64,000 nucleotides of DNA from Thermaerobacter marianensis (GCA_020724425.1 DYGY01000008.1:1-64000), one strand, 5' to 3'. Counted from the stretch's first letter, positions 8,531 to 16,612 are shown. Translations and numbers: made by a program. The notes: a model not told the origin generated them from the letters alone.

Positions 8531-8728
8531 TCAAGATATCTCCGGTTTGGGTAGAAGATAAAGTAGGGCCCCAGTGAGTAGCATTACCAGCCCCATGACA
8601 TTGATAATTTGCTCTACTAATTGGGACTTATCGGTGAGGAGAGAGGCAACAATCTTAAGGATTATTAGCGTAAGAATTGTTAGTCCTACAATGCGATGAG
8701 TAATTCTTGTTATCTTTGATAGATTCAT
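8531..8728 (-). CDS. Small two-helix membrane protein
   Basis: Not recognised. The 65-residue reading starts MNLSKITRITHRIVGL and has two hydrophobic segments (about residues 13-30 and 40-58) separated by a polar turn. AGGGGTGA five bases before this ATG supports it over a longer in-frame version. The hairpin right after the stop, and the absence of any better gene on the other strand, support it as real, but small size limits certainty. Confidence 0.55.
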   Translation of the reverse strand: MNLSKITRITHRIVGLTILTLIILKIVASLLTDKSQLVEQIINVMGLVMLLTGALLYLLPKPEIS

Positions 8729-8994
8729 AGTGTTCACCCCTTTGACTTCTAAGTGTATACTTCTATGATTAGAATGCAAGGGGTGTCTGTAAAAATCGGT
8801 CTGAAGCCCTAGATTAGAATAGTACGCTTGTGGCAGGGGTATAAGCTCAGGAAGAGTTAGATGTTAGTATTCTAACTATTACATAGGACTACATGGTATT
8901 AGACAGGCATAAGTATATTGTTGAGAGTTATTCCAATTTAACTTTAGTTAAATATATTTTCAAGAAAATTATCAGCGAATTTTTTTCTGGTTGA

Positions 8995-9091
8995 TGTAAA
9001 TGTAATTACGAGCCTAGAAATATGTGATAACTTTCATAGTAGAGGGACTTCTTTGCTAGTTGAAAAAACCTATGTGGAGGTGTTATTTGTG
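8995..9091 (+). promoter_or_regulatory. Conserved leader block, copy 1
   Basis: About 90 nt that align almost base for base with 10647-10737: TGTAA...AATTAC...CTAG..., then a strongly kept core reading GATAACTTTCATAGTAGA and GACTTCTTTGCTA, ending in GGAGGTG. Conservation between two duplicated non-coding stretches whose flanks have diverged implies function, such as promoter, regulator site or RNA leader. The 8729-8994 stretch before it shows nothing I can identify. Confidence 0.55.
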
Positions 9092-9112
9092 CCACCAGGC
9101 TTGGAAGGTTGA
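9089..9112 (+). CDS. Seven-codon ORF M-P-P-G-L-E-G, copy 1
   Basis: GTG CCA CCA GGC TTG GAA GGT TGA with GGAGGTG exactly 6 nt upstream. The second duplicate operon has the same ribosome site at the same spacing and an ORF reading M-P-P-G-S-Q-G. Amino acids 1-4 and 7, the stop codon, the spacing and the length are kept while synonymous and non-critical bases vary, which argues that it is translated. Pro-Pro-Gly is an established EF-P-dependent ribosome pause motif, so a regulatory leader peptide is one reading; a minute structural subunit is another. The 5' arm CCAGGC can pair with GCCTTGG at 9119-9125, followed by GGTTTTATTT. Confidence 0.55.
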   Translation: MPPGLEG

Positions 9113-9161
9113 CTTGAGGCCTTGGGGTTTTATTTAAACTAGGTAAAGGGGGATTTAGAGC

Positions 9162-9890
9162 ATGGCAAAGGATGCTACTGCTTATGTCAGAGGGTTAATT
9201 GTGGTTCTGATGGCTACGGTAGCTGTATTCAGTATCATGGGAGGCGTTGGTACTGTATGTGTGGCTTGGAGTGCAGCGAGCTGGCCTCCATTTAGAGCTC
9301 TAGCCGAATATTCAGCTTTTTATAAGGCTACGGTATTCATTAATTTAGGTGTTGGTTTTGCTGCTGCAATTATCACTTATGCTTTTATTCGGGCTGAGAA
9401 GTGGGCTTATAAGGCTGCTATCTGGACTCTAGCGATTGGTGCGGGCTCTGGTCTAATCAAGATGTATGTCTCTAATATGTTAAGAGGGGCTACTTCTCCG
9501 ACTGAAGTCAGGGTCTATGTTACTATCGCGGTTTTAGTTATCATGTTGATAATTCGCTTGCCATTTATCTGGAACAAGATTGATCTTACTCGTTCCGATG
9601 GCAAATCAGGTTCCTATGGTATTCCTACAGGGATGGCATGTATGGCTGCTGGATTAGGTTTATTGGGTACGCCGTATATTGCAGGTCCTTCTCACACCTA
9701 TGATGGTGTTAATTATGTCAATTATCTGTTGCCAGAGCTATATATCATTGGTGGTATATTCTTAGGTGTTGGTGTAGGTCTATTAACGTTAGTGAAGCTT
9801 GGAGTTAATATTGATGGCTGGGTAGCTAATCTTGGTAAGAGTCTGTATAAATGGCTTGTACCGTCAGCCAGGGCAGAGGAGGTCAAATAA
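9162..9890 (+). CDS. Unrecognised six-helix membrane protein A, copy 1
   Basis: Not recognised. 242 residues with about six membrane helices (roughly 12-35, 54-76, 83-101, 117-137, 155-175, 190-215). It is clearly a paralog of the protein at 10804, with highly kept stretches: TAYVRG at the N-terminus, ASWPPFRA, IRLPFIWNKIDLT, SYGIPTGMAC.AAGLG, and GPSHTYDGVNYVNYL near the fifth loop. His in GPSHT is the only fully conserved His of the two copies. The C-terminus ends in a short lysine-rich tail. AAAGGGGGA provides the ribosome site. The next gene starts on the base after its stop codon, so the A and B proteins are surely co-translated partners. Confidence 0.85.
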   Translation: MAKDATAYVRGLIVVLMATVAVFSIMGGVGTVCVAWSAASWPPFRALAEYSAFYKATVFINLGVGFAAAIITYAFIRAEKWAYKAAIWTLAIGAGSGLIKMYVSNMLRGATSPTEVRVYVTIAVLVIMLIIRLPFIWNKIDLTRSDGKSGSYGIPTGMACMAAGLGLLGTPYIAGPSHTYDGVNYVNYLLPELYIIGGIFLGVGVGLLTLVKLGVNIDGWVANLGKSLYKWLVPSARAEEVK

Positions 9891-10544
9891 ATGGCTTTCC
9901 TAAAATATATGGATAGTATGTCGATTGCGATGGCGTTTGTTTTGCTAATTCTGATGTTTAATAGAATCAGTAGGCCGGGGAAAATGCAGCATTCCTTATG
10001 GTTTGCCGGGGCAGTTGCCTTAGCTACTGTTGTATTATTGGGAACTAGAGATGTGGCTTTGGCGGTTAATTCTCATTATACTGCTATGGCGTTAATGGCT
10101 GTGGTTTTGATGGCATCTGGTTTTACAGCTGTTGCTGACAAAGAAGGTAAGTGGTCACCGTATTTCTCTTTGACCTTGGTGTTAGCTGCACTGGTATATG
10201 CTTTGATAAGTCATTACCGGGAATCTGTTACGGGTCAGGTTCTTGCAGATCCAGTATTCTTAGTTGTGGCAGGTATTGCTCTTCTTATCTTGGTGTTGGT
10301 ACCTGCATGGTTGTTCTTTACCGGTAAAGCGAACTATCATGCACTGGCAATTTCGGTTGGCTGGATACTCGTTACTGTTGCTAGTTGGTACCAGTGGTCG
10401 GCAGCTACTGAAAGGATTGTTATGGAGGCCGATGCCTTAAGTTCTACTGTTTTCACCATATTGTTTATTGGTATGGTTTCGATTATTGCGGGGTTCTCTT
10501 TAACGGGATGGTTAGATGATGATAAGCAATCTGTAAGTGGTTAG
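9891..10544 (+). CDS. Unrecognised seven-helix membrane protein B, copy 1
   Basis: Not recognised. 217 residues, about seven membrane helices, starting at the base after the A stop. Its paralog is at 11539. Kept motifs: FLKYMDS at the N-terminus, KMQHSLWFAG, GTRDVALAVN, DKEGK, SHYRESVTG, and ASWYQWSAATERIV followed by LSSTVFT. Two His residues (KMQH and the HY before SVTG) lie at or in helices and are conserved in both copies, which would suit haem or metal binding; that is inference. A strong terminator follows. Confidence 0.85.
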   Translation: MAFLKYMDSMSIAMAFVLLILMFNRISRPGKMQHSLWFAGAVALATVVLLGTRDVALAVNSHYTAMALMAVVLMASGFTAVADKEGKWSPYFSLTLVLAALVYALISHYRESVTGQVLADPVFLVVAGIALLILVLVPAWLFFTGKANYHALAISVGWILVTVASWYQWSAATERIVMEADALSSTVFTILFIGMVSIIAGFSLTGWLDDDKQSVSG

Positions 10545-10560
10545 AGTAAGATTAGGAAAT

Positions 10561-10587
10561 AAGAGGAGCCGAAATATGGCTCCTCTT
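10561..10587 (+). terminator. Intrinsic terminator after membrane pair 1
   Basis: AAGAGGAGCC and GGCTCCTCTT form a perfect 10-bp stem with a 7-nt loop. The T-rich tail (ATTTGTCTTT) is modest. Confidence 0.8.
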
Positions 10588-10646
10588 ATTTGTCTTTGGT
10601 TCAATTGGGTGTCATATTGATAGTGTTTTTCATTAATAGATAATTG

Positions 10647-10737
10647 TGTAAGCGCAATTACTTAGCTGGTAGTGTATGATAATTTCGATAGTAGAAAGAC
10701 TTCTTTTCTAATAGCCTTGTTGGAGGTGTTGACAATG
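10647..10737 (+). promoter_or_regulatory. Conserved leader block, copy 2
   Basis: Counterpart of 8995-9091: TGTAAGCGCAATTAC, then the core GATAATTTCGATAGTAGA and GACTTCTTTTCTA, then TTGGAGGTG. TAGAAA/TTTCTA can form a small hairpin here; the same positions in copy 1 pair less well. AATGCCAC (10734-10741), which includes the mini-ORF start codon, can pair with GTGGCGTT (10763-10770). Confidence 0.55.
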
Positions 10738-10758
10738 CCACCAGGATCACAGGGTTGA
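10735..10758 (+). CDS. Seven-codon ORF M-P-P-G-S-Q-G, copy 2
   Basis: ATG CCA CCA GGA TCA CAG GGT TGA with GGAGGTG exactly 6 nt upstream, the same geometry as the ORF at 9089. The start codon differs (ATG against GTG), Gly codons differ in the third base, and codons 5-6 differ, while M-P-P-G-x-x-G-stop stays. It ends 45 nt before the A2 start (49 nt in copy 1). Confidence 0.55.
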   Translation: MPPGSQG

Positions 10759-10803
10759 TGTTGTGGCGTTGATGAAAACTACGAAAAGGAGGATTTAAAG
10801 CGC

Positions 10804-11538
10804 ATGAAAAAGGATATGACTGCCTATGTTAGGGGTATAATCGTGATCACCATGGCTATGGTTGCGGTTTTTAGTATCCTAGCAGGTGTAGGTACAGTCT
10901 GTATTGCTTGGGGAGCAGCTAACTGGCCACCATTCCGGGCTTTTGTTCCGTATCAAGGTATTTATCAAACCATTACGATTATTACCTTGATGGTTGGTTT
11001 TGCAGCAACTGTTATTGCTTATGCGTTTGTTCGTGGCGAAAAGTGGGCTTTTAATGCAGCCATTGTAGCTATTCTCATTGGTCTTGTTTCCGGTGGAGTT
11101 CATATGTACTATTCTGATATGATTAGAGGCAGTACTACTCCGGCGAATCTACGCGTTTATGTTGATATTATTGCACTTGTGGTCTTGTTTATTATCAGGA
11201 TGCCGTTTGTCTGGAATAAGATTGATCTGACTAAGCCTTTAGGCAAGAATGGTTCCTACACTATTCCTACGGGAATGGCTTGTGTGGCAGCAGGACTTGG
11301 TATGCTTTCCACTCCATTCTATGCTGGTCCTTCCCATACTTTTGATGGTGTTAACTATGTAAATTATCTGATGACTGAGTTGCTGGTTATTGGTGGAGTG
11401 TTGGTTGGCTTTGGAGCTATTCTCTTGGTCTTGGCTAAGATGAAAGTTCCGGTTGATCAATGGGTTGTTTCTTTGTTTAAGAGGGCAGCTGGTTTGTTTG
11501 GTTTTTCCTTTAAAGCTAAAGCAGAGGAGGGCAAATAG
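10804..11538 (+). CDS. Unrecognised six-helix membrane protein A, copy 2
   Basis: Paralog of the protein at 9162, of nearly the same length (244 residues) and helix pattern. Shared stretches include TAYVRGIIV, ANWPPFRA, IRMPFVWNKIDLTKP, SYTIPTGMACVAAGLG and GPSHTFDGVNYVNYL. The tail again ends in a short charged segment (KAKAEEGK). AAAAGGAGGA precedes the ATG. Gene order mini-ORF, A, B is repeated exactly, so the duplication covered the whole operon. The C-terminal third has diverged most, which may mean the two copies have different partners or conditions. Confidence 0.85.
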   Translation: MKKDMTAYVRGIIVITMAMVAVFSILAGVGTVCIAWGAANWPPFRAFVPYQGIYQTITIITLMVGFAATVIAYAFVRGEKWAFNAAIVAILIGLVSGGVHMYYSDMIRGSTTPANLRVYVDIIALVVLFIIRMPFVWNKIDLTKPLGKNGSYTIPTGMACVAAGLGMLSTPFYAGPSHTFDGVNYVNYLMTELLVIGGVLVGFGAILLVLAKMKVPVDQWVVSLFKRAAGLFGFSFKAKAEEGK

Positions 11539-12183
11539 ATGGCATTCCTACAGTATATGGATAGTTTGTCTATTGGTGTTGCTTTAGTCCTGATGATTGT
11601 TACTTTGTGGCGTATAACTCAGGTTAACAAGATGCAGCATACTCTTTGGTTTGCAGGCTCTGTTTCCTTGATGTTTGTTGTAGCGGTTAGTACTAGAGAT
11701 GTGTCCTTAGCAGTTAACCCTTATATTCAGGGAATTATTGCTTTTAGCCTAGGCTTATTAGCAGCAGGGTATTTAACTGCATTGGATAAAGAAGGGAAAT
11801 ATGCTCAATATTTCACTATCTATATCTTAACAGCAGCACTGGTGTTTTCGATGGCAATGCATTATGTGGGCTCAGTGACTGGTGATGTACTTGGTACACC
11901 ATTGTTTCTTTTATCCATTGGTTTGAGTCTTGTGGTTCTTGTTCTAGCTCCGCTGGCAATGATGTCAGCTGCAGGATTTCATGCTATCTGGGCAGCAGTT
12001 GGTTGGGTTTTAATTACTATTGCTGGATGGTATCAATGGTCCGCGGCGACAGAAAGATTAGTTTTGGAAGGGGATTCTCTAAGTTCAATTGTATTTACTT
12101 TGTTAACAATTGGTTTAATCTTGATATTAGTATCTTTTGCAAATACCAAGTGGCTTGCTGAAGATGCTGATATGGCAGCGTAA
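11539..12183 (+). CDS. Unrecognised seven-helix membrane protein B, copy 2
   Basis: Paralog of the protein at 9891. It begins on the base after the A2 stop codon. Kept: FLQYMDS, KMQHTLWFAG, STRDVSLAVN, DKEGKYA, MHYVGSVTGDVL, GWYQWSAATERLV, LSSIVFT. The KMQH and HYxxSVTG histidines are present as in copy 1. About seven membrane helices and an acidic C-terminal end. Nothing in the sequence links it to a known transporter or oxidoreductase family. Confidence 0.85.
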   Translation: MAFLQYMDSLSIGVALVLMIVTLWRITQVNKMQHTLWFAGSVSLMFVVAVSTRDVSLAVNPYIQGIIAFSLGLLAAGYLTALDKEGKYAQYFTIYILTAALVFSMAMHYVGSVTGDVLGTPLFLLSIGLSLVVLVLAPLAMMSAAGFHAIWAAVGWVLITIAGWYQWSAATERLVLEGDSLSSIVFTLLTIGLILILVSFANTKWLAEDADMAA

Positions 12184-12193
12184 GAGTTATTTG

Positions 12194-12219
12194 GGAGCCA
12201 TTTCTGGCTCCTTTTTTTT
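12194..12219 (+). terminator. Intrinsic terminator after membrane pair 2
   Basis: GGAGCCA-TTTC-TGGCTCC followed by eight T: textbook intrinsic terminator. Confidence 0.95.
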
Positions 12220-12220
12220 A

Positions 12221-12248
12221 TTGACTCTGATAATTTATGTGGTATAAT
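12221..12248 (+). promoter_or_regulatory. Promoter of tRNA-Leu(GAG)
   Basis: TTGACT (12221-12226), 16-nt spacer, TATAAT (12243-12248) with an upstream TG extension; the tRNA begins 23 nt after the -10 box. Confidence 0.8.
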
Positions 12249-12270
12249 AGGATTTGCTTGAAAATTATAT

Positions 12271-12355
12271 GCGAGAGTGCTGGAACTGGCAGACAGGCAC
12301 GTTTGAGGGGCGTGTGGCAACAGCCGTGCGGGTTCAAGTCCCGCCTCTCGCACCA
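12271..12355 (+). tRNA. tRNA-Leu (anticodon GAG)
   Basis: Acceptor GCGAGAG/CTCTCGC, D stem CTG/CAG, anticodon stem CACGT/GCGTG with loop TTGAGGG (anticodon GAG), class II variable arm, T arm GCGGG-TTCAAGT-CCCGC, discriminator A and an encoded CCA. It differs from the tRNA-Leu at 8145, which lacks encoded CCA. Confidence 0.96.
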
Positions 12356-12432
12356 GGGAAATCCGGGGTTATACCTGGATTTTTTTATTTTAAATTACAT
12401 ATGTTTTAAAAACCGAAAGGGAGGGTTTACCG

Positions 12433-12951
12433 ATGATTCAAAGGTGGGAACTAGTTGGTGTTTTTGTTATTTTCCTTGTCGGTTCTGCTTATCACTTTGT
12501 TTATGACTGGTTAGGAGGTTGGGTGGTTTTAGCTGCTATTGCTCCAGTGAATGAGAGTGTTTGGGAGCATTTGAAGATGGCTATCTGGCCTGCAATCTTT
12601 TATGCTTTAGTGGAGTATAGGGTGGTTCTTAATCGGGTGAAGGGTTTTTGGATGGCTAAGCTGGTTAGTATTTGTATGATTCCTGTTGTTATTGTGGTCT
12701 TGTTCTATCTTTATACAGGAATTGTTGGTCATCATGTTCTTTATGTGGATATCTTTATTTTCTTTGTGGCTATTGCAATTGGTCAGTATCTTAGTTATAG
12801 ATTGATTGTGGGGGAGTTGTTTGAAGATAGATTAAATAATCTGGGTATAATAGGTTTGGTTTTTGTTGTTGGTGTTTTTGCGGTGTGGACATTCATACCA
12901 CCGGAGTTACCTGTTTTTTTGGACCCTACTACTGGGGGTTATGGCAGATAG
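12433..12951 (+). CDS. DUF6512-like membrane protein
   Basis: 172 residues with about five membrane helices. The segment SAYHFVYDWLGG followed by APVNESVWEHLKM matches the signature of the DUF6512 family of clostridial membrane proteins as I recall it; no function is established. GAAAGGGAGGG precedes the ATG. It is a single gene between tRNA-Leu and the convergent coat operon. Confidence 0.75.
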   Translation: MIQRWELVGVFVIFLVGSAYHFVYDWLGGWVVLAAIAPVNESVWEHLKMAIWPAIFYALVEYRVVLNRVKGFWMAKLVSICMIPVVIVVLFYLYTGIVGHHVLYVDIFIFFVAIAIGQYLSYRLIVGELFEDRLNNLGIIGLVFVVGVFAVWTFIPPELPVFLDPTTGGYGR

Positions 12952-12979
12952 CCTGCCGGTATCCGGGGTAACCGGCAGG
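12952..12979. terminator. Bidirectional hairpin between convergent genes
   Basis: CCTGCCGGT and ACCGGCAGG form a 9-bp stem around a 10-nt loop between the DUF6512-like gene and cotJC; no T-run on the plus strand. Confidence 0.65.
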
Positions 12980-12986
12980 GGATATT

Positions 12987-13559
12987 TTAGAAATATCTAG
13001 GACGAAGATAGTATTCTTGGACGTCGTTTAGGGCTTCACCGAAGCGCTGGAAGTGAACTACTTCTCTTTCGCGTAAGAATCTTAGGGCATCTTTAAGATC
13101 AGGATCATCTGTTAGGTTGATTAAGTGTTCATAAGTTGTTCTAGCTTTCTGTTCAGCGGCCATGTCTTCGTGAAGGTCGGTGATGGGATCACCGGTTGCT
13201 TGAATATATGCTGCTGTCCAGGGTACGCCGTTGGCATCGTTAACAAAAAGGGCGTGGTCGTGTTGAGCATAGTGTGCTCCAAGGCCTGCTCTTTCTAGTT
13301 CTTTTGCAGGTACTCCCTTAAGAAGCTTATAGACCATGGTTGCAATGATTTCTAGGTGAGCGAGTTCTTCTGTACCTATATCTGTTAGGAGTCCTTTGGC
13401 TTTGTCTGTAGGCATGGTATATCTTTGGTTTAGATAGCGGATAGCAGCTGATAGTTCGCCATCTGGTCCACCATATTGAGTTATTAGGTATTTTGCCATA
13501 CCTACATCTGGTTTTGATACTCTAACAGGGTATTGCAGTTTTTTTTCATAGACCCACAT
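12987..13559 (-). CDS. cotJC: Spore coat protein CotJC (manganese catalase family)
   Basis: Inner spore-coat protein with a ferritin-like manganese catalase fold. Glu/His metal ligands are seen in GELSAAIRYLNQRYT, DIGTEELAHLEII, EDMAAEQKARTTYE and REVVHFQRF, the expected four-helix order. 190 residues, the normal CotJC length (shorter than true catalases). It starts MWVYEKKLQYP, typical of CotJC. It is the last gene of cotJA-cotJB-cotJC on the minus strand, 11 nt after cotJB. In Bacillus the operon is sigma-E dependent in the mother cell. Its presence marks the organism as an endospore former. Confidence 0.96.
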   Translation of the reverse strand: MWVYEKKLQYPVRVSKPDVGMAKYLITQYGGPDGELSAAIRYLNQRYTMPTDKAKGLLTDIGTEELAHLEIIATMVYKLLKGVPAKELERAGLGAHYAQHDHALFVNDANGVPWTAAYIQATGDPITDLHEDMAAEQKARTTYEHLINLTDDPDLKDALRFLREREVVHFQRFGEALNDVQEYYLRPRYF

Positions 13560-13570
13560 GAGTTATCCTC

Positions 13571-13828
13571 CTAATATTCAATTTCCCAAGGCCATGGTCC
13601 CTCAATCCATTGCCAGGGTTCCCCGCTTGTGGTATAGCCAAAATGTGTGAGAGGGCCGTAACGAGATTCGTAGGCTTCCTTTAATCTCTGAAGAGTTCTT
13701 GTTGTTTCGTTATATCTTCTAAGTGGCTCTAAATCATCGGGGTGAGTATCAAGAAAAAGGTTGAGTTCTACAGCGACAAACTCATATTCTTGGATTTCTC
13801 TTAAGAGTTTGAGTCTTTCGGATTCCAA
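13571..13828 (-). CDS. cotJB: Spore coat protein CotJB
   Basis: 85-residue coat protein with the family pattern: LLREIQEYEFVAVELNLFLDTHP near the N-terminus and YGPLTHFG...WQWIEGPWPWE at the end. It starts at TTG with GGAGGTG upstream and lies 14 nt after cotJA. Its usual role is to support CotJC assembly into the inner coat. Confidence 0.95.
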   Translation of the reverse strand: MESERLKLLREIQEYEFVAVELNLFLDTHPDDLEPLRRYNETTRTLQRLKEAYESRYGPLTHFGYTTSGEPWQWIEGPWPWEIEY

Positions 13829-13842
13829 TGTTGTACACCTCC

Positions 13843-14010
13843 TTAGTGATATGGACGATAGAGTTCGGGGAATAGGGTGCCTTTTTGTAAGGCTTCTTTA
13901 GGGGAGAAGGTTTTATCAAAGGTTTGCCAGGGAACGTAAGCTTGAGCGAGTTTCATGTGGTGTTGTTCAGATGTTGTTTCTGTTTTTTGCTTATCAAGAC
14001 GAATCCGCAT
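13843..14010 (-). CDS. cotJA: Spore coat protein CotJA
   Basis: 55 codons on the minus strand, first gene of the coat operon. The translation begins MRIRLDKQKTETTSEQ and contains LAQAYVPWQTFDKTFSP, then GTLFPELYRPYH at the C-terminus, the CotJA signature (AYVPxQ and GTLFPELxxPY). AAAGGAGGA precedes the ATG. The gene completes cotJABC. Confidence 0.92.
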   Translation of the reverse strand: MRIRLDKQKTETTSEQHHMKLAQAYVPWQTFDKTFSPKEALQKGTLFPELYRPYH

Positions 14011-14150
14011 AAGAATCCTCCTTTCTTTAGTACGTAATATTTTACGGGATTGTCTAAAAAAGGTTCAGAGATAGGAGGGGTGAATTTGCTCAAAGGTATT
14101 AATATTTTTAGCAAAAACTTCGACATATAGAGTATAAGGCAGGGAGGGGT

Positions 14151-15989
14151 TTGATAACAGTGTTAATATTAAGAAAGATTGGAGCTAGTTTGCAAGTCAA
14201 GCTTATGTTGATGATTGCAGTACTGATTGTGGTTATTTTGGCGGTTTCTAATTTGGTCATTTTTGTGAAAATTATCCCATTAATGGACCAGTTAAACCAT
14301 CGCTATGGTGAAAGTATGGGTGAGTTGCTTTCGGATATGGCTGAGCAGGCTATACATAGGGGTAATTATGAAGCGTTCACAGATACCCTTAAGGGGTTAA
14401 GTGAGAGCAATGATGACATAGCGTATTTCATGCTTGTTGATGGAGCAGGAAAGGTATTAGCTCATAGTGATAGTACAGAGCAAGGTAAATATCTTAATGA
14501 TGAGATAGGTTTAGCAGCAGCAATGGCTACCGATACGGTTATTCATGAAGTATTAAGTGATTCGGGTGAGCTGCTTTTTGATGTGGCTGTTCCTCTTTAT
14601 ATTGATGGGCAGCACAAGGGTGCCATTAGGGTTGGTGTGACTGCCAATGCTACTCGTTCTATCTCGGATACAGGTAGGCAAGTTATTGTAATCACCGGTC
14701 TAACTATTCTTATTGCAGGCTTAATTATGGCGTTTTTCCTTAGTAGGAGGACCTTAAGGCCTTTGCATGAGATTATGGATACGTCAGCTTTGGTGGCGGA
14801 TGGTGATTTGACGCGTGAGCTTCAGGTTAAGTCTGATGATGAGATTGGTAAGGTGGCTGCTAGTATTAATGAAATGATTAAGGGTATGAGGGTTTTGGTT
14901 TCTAAGACGGGTGAGGCTGCAGAGAGCGTTATTGTTGCTAGCAAAGAGGTTTCTGCTGCTTCAGATCAAACAGCTTTAGCTGTTTCTGAGGTTGCTGAAG
15001 GGGTTAATCGAATTGCTCAGGGGGCACATGATCAGAATGAACAGGCCGAACAGGCTACTTCATCAATGAAGGGGCTTCATTCAGCCATTGAGCAAATCGC
15101 TGAGGGTTCTCAGGAACAGGCTATTCATGTGGGTAAAACTTCAGATTTGGTTGTTCAAATGGTGGCTTCTTTAGAGGATGTTACCGGGAGAATTGGTGAG
15201 GTTGATAAGTTGGCAATAAATTCTGTTGCTTCTGCTAAGGAAGGTGCTGAGTCTGTTGGTACCATGATTAGTTCTATGGATAATATTAAAGAGAGTGTCT
15301 ATGCTACTGCTAGCAGGATAAATGAAATGGGTGCTCAGTCAGAGCAAATTGGTGAGATTGTTGAGGTTATTGATGATATAGCTACACAGACTAATCTATT
15401 GGCTCTGAATGCTGCTATTGAGGCTGCTAGGGCCGGTGAACAGGGTAGAGGGTTTGCTGTTGTGGCAGATGAAATACGGAAGTTGGCTGAACGGTCTAGC
15501 AGGGCTACTAAGGATATTGCCGACCTTATTTATGGTATTCAGGAGGGTATTCAGTCAGCCATTCAGGCTACCGACCGTGGTATTGAAGAGGTTGATACCG
15601 GAGTGGATTTAGCTGACTTAGCTCGGGGAGCATTGGCTAATATCTTGAATGATGCTGAGAAAACTAGTTCGGAGATTGCTGCTATTTCTAAAGCAGTTGA
15701 GAGACTTGTGGCTGATAGTAATGATATTGCTGAGGCTATGGATAGTGTGGCTGCTGTAACAGAAGAGAGCAGTGCGGCCTCTGAAGAGATGGCCGCAGGA
15801 AGTGGTGAACTCAATAATATTGTAGAGAGTATGAATCATGTATCTCAGGAAAATGGTGCTTTGACTGAGGAGATTAGTGCTTCGGTTGAAGAGATTGCTG
15901 CTTCAGCAGAACAGGTAGCCAGTACAACAAAAGGATTGGTGGACATGTCTGATGAGTTAAATCGAATTATTAAGAACTTTAAGATCTAG
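14151..15989 (+). CDS. Methyl-accepting chemotaxis protein 1
   Basis: Transmembrane chemoreceptor of 612 residues: TM1 at about 17-43, an extracytoplasmic sensor of about 130 residues resembling a single Cache domain ([29 protein letters not shown]), TM2 at about 176-196, HAMP at about 197-250, then the long signalling coiled coil. The hairpin tip ([21 protein letters not shown]) is intact. The TTG at 14151 lies very close to its AGGGAGGGG; GTG at 14160 is an alternative. It ends tail to tail with the BON-domain gene, overlapping by 4 nt. The ligand is unknown. Confidence 0.93.
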   Translation: MITVLILRKIGASLQVKLMLMIAVLIVVILAVSNLVIFVKIIPLMDQLNHRYGESMGELLSDMAEQAIHRGNYEAFTDTLKGLSESNDDIAYFMLVDGAGKVLAHSDSTEQGKYLNDEIGLAAAMATDTVIHEVLSDSGELLFDVAVPLYIDGQHKGAIRVGVTANATRSISDTGRQVIVITGLTILIAGLIMAFFLSRRTLRPLHEIMDTSALVADGDLTRELQVKSDDEIGKVAASINEMIKGMRVLVSKTGEAAESVIVASKEVSAASDQTALAVSEVAEGVNRIAQGAHDQNEQAEQATSSMKGLHSAIEQIAEGSQEQAIHVGKTSDLVVQMVASLEDVTGRIGEVDKLAINSVASAKEGAESVGTMISSMDNIKESVYATASRINEMGAQSEQIGEIVEVIDDIATQTNLLALNAAIEAARAGEQGRGFAVVADEIRKLAERSSRATKDIADLIYGIQEGIQSAIQATDRGIEEVDTGVDLADLARGALANILNDAEKTSSEIAAISKAVERLVADSNDIAEAMDSVAAVTEESSAASEEMAAGSGELNNIVESMNHVSQENGALTEEISASVEEIAASAEQVASTTKGLVDMSDELNRIIKNFKI

Positions 15990-16612
15990 AGAATGTCGAT
16001 ATCGTTATGGACGTCCTGGACACCGTTTACATGACGGACCAGGGCGTCTATTTTTGTTTTTTCCCTTGGGTCAGTGACCTGTCCCTTTAGGTATATGGTT
16101 CCGTGTTGGACTAAGCCCCGTACGGATGTGTAGCCTGAGGATATTAGCAAACGATTGGTTTCATTGGTGAGGCTGGCATCATCAAATCTTGTAGGTGTGC
16201 TTATGTCTGTTTGGTCTATAATGTCTTTGACTCCTCTGGTTTGGCTGATTGAGGTTAGAATGTTTTCTCTGTCAGATAGTGATGGGAAGGAACCATAGAC
16301 TGTTACTGAACCACTATCAACCTTGATGGAGATCTCTTCTTTAAGGGTTGAAAGAAGTTCTTTCTCGATGTGTTTATCTGTGAATTGACCATCAGTGGCA
16401 ATTGTTAGGTGGTTTTCCACCCAGTGAACACCAGGTACTGAGTATGCTATGTGTTCGGCATCTTGTTTTTCTGAGAGGGTATCGACAATGCCTCTTAGCT
16501 CTACTCTACCGTTGTTGCTATGAATGTGAACATCAATACCCATTGATTCTGTCTGGTTTAAGAGGGCTTGCTTTACGTTTAATGAGAGTTCATTATTCTT
16601 TTTACTGCTCAA
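15986..16612 (-). CDS. Protein with three BON domains
   Basis: Three successive BON-type repeats, each with the beta-alpha pattern ending in a conserved Gly and Val: [20 protein letters not shown]...[27 protein letters not shown]...GVKDIIDQ and [18 protein letters not shown]...[11 protein letters not shown] domains are associated with membrane or lipid attachment and often osmotic stress. No signal peptide is visible. TTG at 16612 is preferred because GAGGTGAT is 5 nt before it; the GTG at 16621 is part of that site. Confidence 0.85.
   Translation of the reverse strand: MSSKKNNELSLNVKQALLNQTESMGIDVHIHSNNGRVELRGIVDTLSEKQDAEHIAYSVPGVHWVENHLTIATDGQFTDKHIEKELLSTLKEEISIKVDSGSVTVYGSFPSLSDRENILTSISQTRGVKDIIDQTDISTPTRFDDASLTNETNRLLISSGYTSVRGLVQHGTIYLKGQVTDPREKTKIDALVRHVNGVQDVHNDIDIL

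Noticed and set aside
8323-8577. 84-codon plus-strand frame between tRNA-Leu and the membrane operons
   Set aside because: No convincing ribosome site, AT-driven hydrophobic content, and it reads through the hairpin at 8500-8530 that ends the minus-strand gene.
12237-12506. 89-codon frame across tRNA-Leu(GAG)
   Set aside because: It contains the whole tRNA gene and runs into the DUF6512-like gene in another frame.
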